Shown here: piece after piece, positions 62,976 to 64,000 of the stretch
Position numbering within the stretch: the first letter of the stretch is position 1
How the letters are laid out: each line of letters begins with the position of its first letter
Assembly (NCBI GenBank): GCA_041917755.1
Contig: JAYRWY010000017.1
Span: 62,001-126,000, forward strand
Reading direction: 5' to 3'
Source: RGZA01 sp041917755
GTDB lineage: Bacteria > Pseudomonadota > Alphaproteobacteria > UBA9219 > RGZA01
Length of the DNA: 64,000 bases
Translations under genes and position numbers: made by a program
Notes under the pieces: generated by a model
The model's database searches: none
What the model was told of the DNA's origin: nothing
Seen by the model: the letters and a program-made list of their open reading frames with translations, nothing else

Positions 62976-63670
62976 GCGGCGGCTTCCAATTGCTCAAAGA
63001 AATGCAGGAATAATTCATGCTCATGCGCGGCGAGCAAGGGAATGGTTTGCTCGGCTGTACTATCAACCGCAGTGACGCTGGTAAACATTTCAGCGAGGTG
63101 CAGGTTTTCCTCGGCAATCAGGCCTTTCAGGCTCAATGTCTTTTGATGTTGCGAGAGTATATCCTGATAGAGGGCGTAGGCCCAATATGCCCGCAGCTCA
63201 ATCATGAGCGAGACCCACAAATAGCAGGCATCGTTTTTCTGTGGCGCGGTAATGGTGTGCTCGATATGGCTGTCAAGCTTGGCAAAATAAACTTTGGCGG
63301 CGGCAGGTGCAAGAGTGGTTTCCGGTGAATAATCGGATAGCGGTTTTTTTAGAAGTGCTTCAGCTTTATGGCTGAAGAAATAGGCATGGCGGGCTTCTTC
63401 AGCCATATGTTTCAGTACTTCTGAATTGGGACTGCGGTGAACATGTGACAACATAATTTTACGACTGCCGATGTGTTCAAGCAGCGATAATGTATTTAGA
63501 AATTTGCCATGGGTTTCATCATTCTGGATGATGCGGGATAAGAACGCGCGATAGCGCGGCTCAAGCGGCTGATTTAAGCGTGCCAGACCCGATAGCATCC
63601 AGGGCTTCGCCAATAACTCGTGTGACGTGTTCAAGTTGCGCTTGGCTGATGCAGTAAGGGGGGAGGACAT
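62972..63670 (-). CDS. Ferritin-like di-iron protein, function unknown
   Basis: About 232 residues from MSSPLTASAKRNL, chosen because GGAG lies nine bases before this ATG. It overlaps the end of bioA by 110 bases; a later start at 63598 would reduce this to 38. Four helices carry the full carboxylate signature of a di-iron centre: E52 (DETHG), E92xxH95 (EARH), E158 (IELRAYW) and E188xxH191 (ENLH). It resembles ferritin-like oxygenase or iron-storage folds; the specific family is not recognised. The bioA neighbour raises a possible link to biotin synthesis. Confidence 0.65.
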   Translation of the reverse strand: MSSPLTASAKRNLNTSHELLAKPWMLSGLARLNQPLEPRYRAFLSRIIQNDETHGKFLNTLSLLEHIGSRKIMLSHVHRSPNSEVLKHMAEEARHAYFFSHKAEALLKKPLSDYSPETTLAPAAAKVYFAKLDSHIEHTITAPQKNDACYLWVSLMIELRAYWAYALYQDILSQHQKTLSLKGLIAEENLHLAEMFTSVTAVDSTAEQTIPLLAAHEHELFLHFFEQLEAAA

Positions 63671-64000
63671 AAACGGTATCTCCAAGAGGACGGCATAAAA
63701 TATTGTGCGACAGAAAATAACGGTAAAGCGGCGCAGCCACAGAAGATAGATAACCTTTCTCCCCATAGCAAATATCAAACGCGGTAATAGTGCCGCATTG
63801 GCGCGGATTACGGATTAACGGATGATTTTGCAGCGTTTTTAGCTGGGCGGTCTGCATGGCCATCACATTCTTAATTTTTTGGTCAGTGTTTTCTTCTTTC
63901 CATACGTTTAAATTGGAAACTGCCGCCGCGCAGGCCAAGGCATTGCCGGTATAGGATGAGGAATGCCAAAAGGTTTTGGCTTTATCTTTCTTATAAAACG
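63561..64000 (-). CDS. bioA: Adenosylmethionine-8-amino-7-oxononanoate aminotransferase, C-terminal part
   Basis: The C-terminal 145 residues of BioA; the gene continues past the right edge. It contains TFWHSSSYTGNALACAAA, the conserved block around the PLP phosphate and substrate, then RQCGTITAFDI, LYRYFLSHNILCRPLGDTVYVLPPYCIS, which matches BioA closely. BioA uses SAM as amino donor to make 7,8-diaminononanoate in biotin synthesis. Its end overlaps the start of a ferritin-like gene. Confidence 0.9.
   Translation of the reverse strand, partial: FYKKDKAKTFWHSSSYTGNALACAAAVSNLNVWKEENTDQKIKNVMAMQTAQLKTLQNHPLIRNPRQCGTITAFDICYGEKGYLSSVAAPLYRYFLSHNILCRPLGDTVYVLPPYCISQAQLEHVTRVIGEALDAIGSGTLKSAA

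Overview
The window is 64 kb of dense bacterial chromosome that reads like a Gram-negative alphaproteobacterium. The evidence is lipid A and Kdo genes (lpxK, a WaaA domain, an LpxH-like phosphatase), ubiquinone-linked genes (ubiG, ETF-ubiquinone oxidoreductase), one canonical bifunctional RSH stringent-response enzyme, the ubiG/lysC divergent pair, rodZ-ispG, and a REC-EAL protein with a 7TM hybrid kinase. Base composition looks close to balanced by eye. I cannot name the genus; a poorly sampled lineage is plausible because several intact genes are unrecognised. I see no insertion sequence, prophage, CRISPR array, rRNA or tRNA.

Layout. 1-2084 (minus): rpmI-rplT-pheS, then the start of a glycerate 2-kinase where pheT would be expected; a two-hairpin leader precedes pheS. 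2368-6020 (plus): recN and an HTTM-DCC fusion. 6032-7491: two unrecognised genes transcribed divergently. 7493-11487 (minus): a NYN-domain gene heading a run of two recognisable glycosyltransferases, a methyltransferase and one more transferase-like protein. 11692-17058 (plus): rpoZ, a degenerate RSH paralogue, marC and the canonical RSH. 17144-23609 (plus): an unknown gene, asd, a small membrane protein, hslU without hslV, a large exported unknown protein and a 2-hydroxyacid dehydrogenase. 23606-30453: purD, xseA, then a lipid A operon (LpxH-like phosphatase, a GT4-WaaA fusion, lpxK). 30517-35867 (minus): pmbA and a c-di-GMP signalling pair. 35868-36650 is the only long gene-poor stretch. 36651-37396 holds two unknown translationally coupled genes. 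37452-50510: ubiG/lysC, a nitronate monooxygenase-like gene, rodZ-ispG-prfA-prmC, a solute-binding protein, ETF-QO, a family 4 uracil-DNA glycosylase and a lytic transglycosylase. 50581-53193 (minus): a surface-antigen-like exported protein and ydbH-ynbE-ydbL. 53471-58818 (plus): a DUF1761-like protein, then marR-adaptor-RND pump with two perfect palindromes upstream. 58907-62975 (plus): a surface-glycan cassette. 62972-64000 (minus): a ferritin-like di-iron protein overlapping the end of bioA.

How the genes work together. Envelope construction dominates: lipid A/Kdo synthesis, two sugar-modification clusters, murein turnover, rod shape, intermembrane lipid transport and efflux. The most unusual block is rpoZ-RSH'-marC-RSH. 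It joins the omega subunit, whose N-terminal MAR motif forms part of a ppGpp-binding site on RNA polymerase, with an active-looking ppGpp synthetase/hydrolase and a second RSH-fold protein that has lost the hydrolase metal ligands, changed several synthetase residues, gained a basic insertion and lost the C-terminal regulatory domains. Other points to follow are the GT4-WaaA fusion, the ferritin-like gene overlapping bioA, and the palindromes ahead of the MarR/RND operon.
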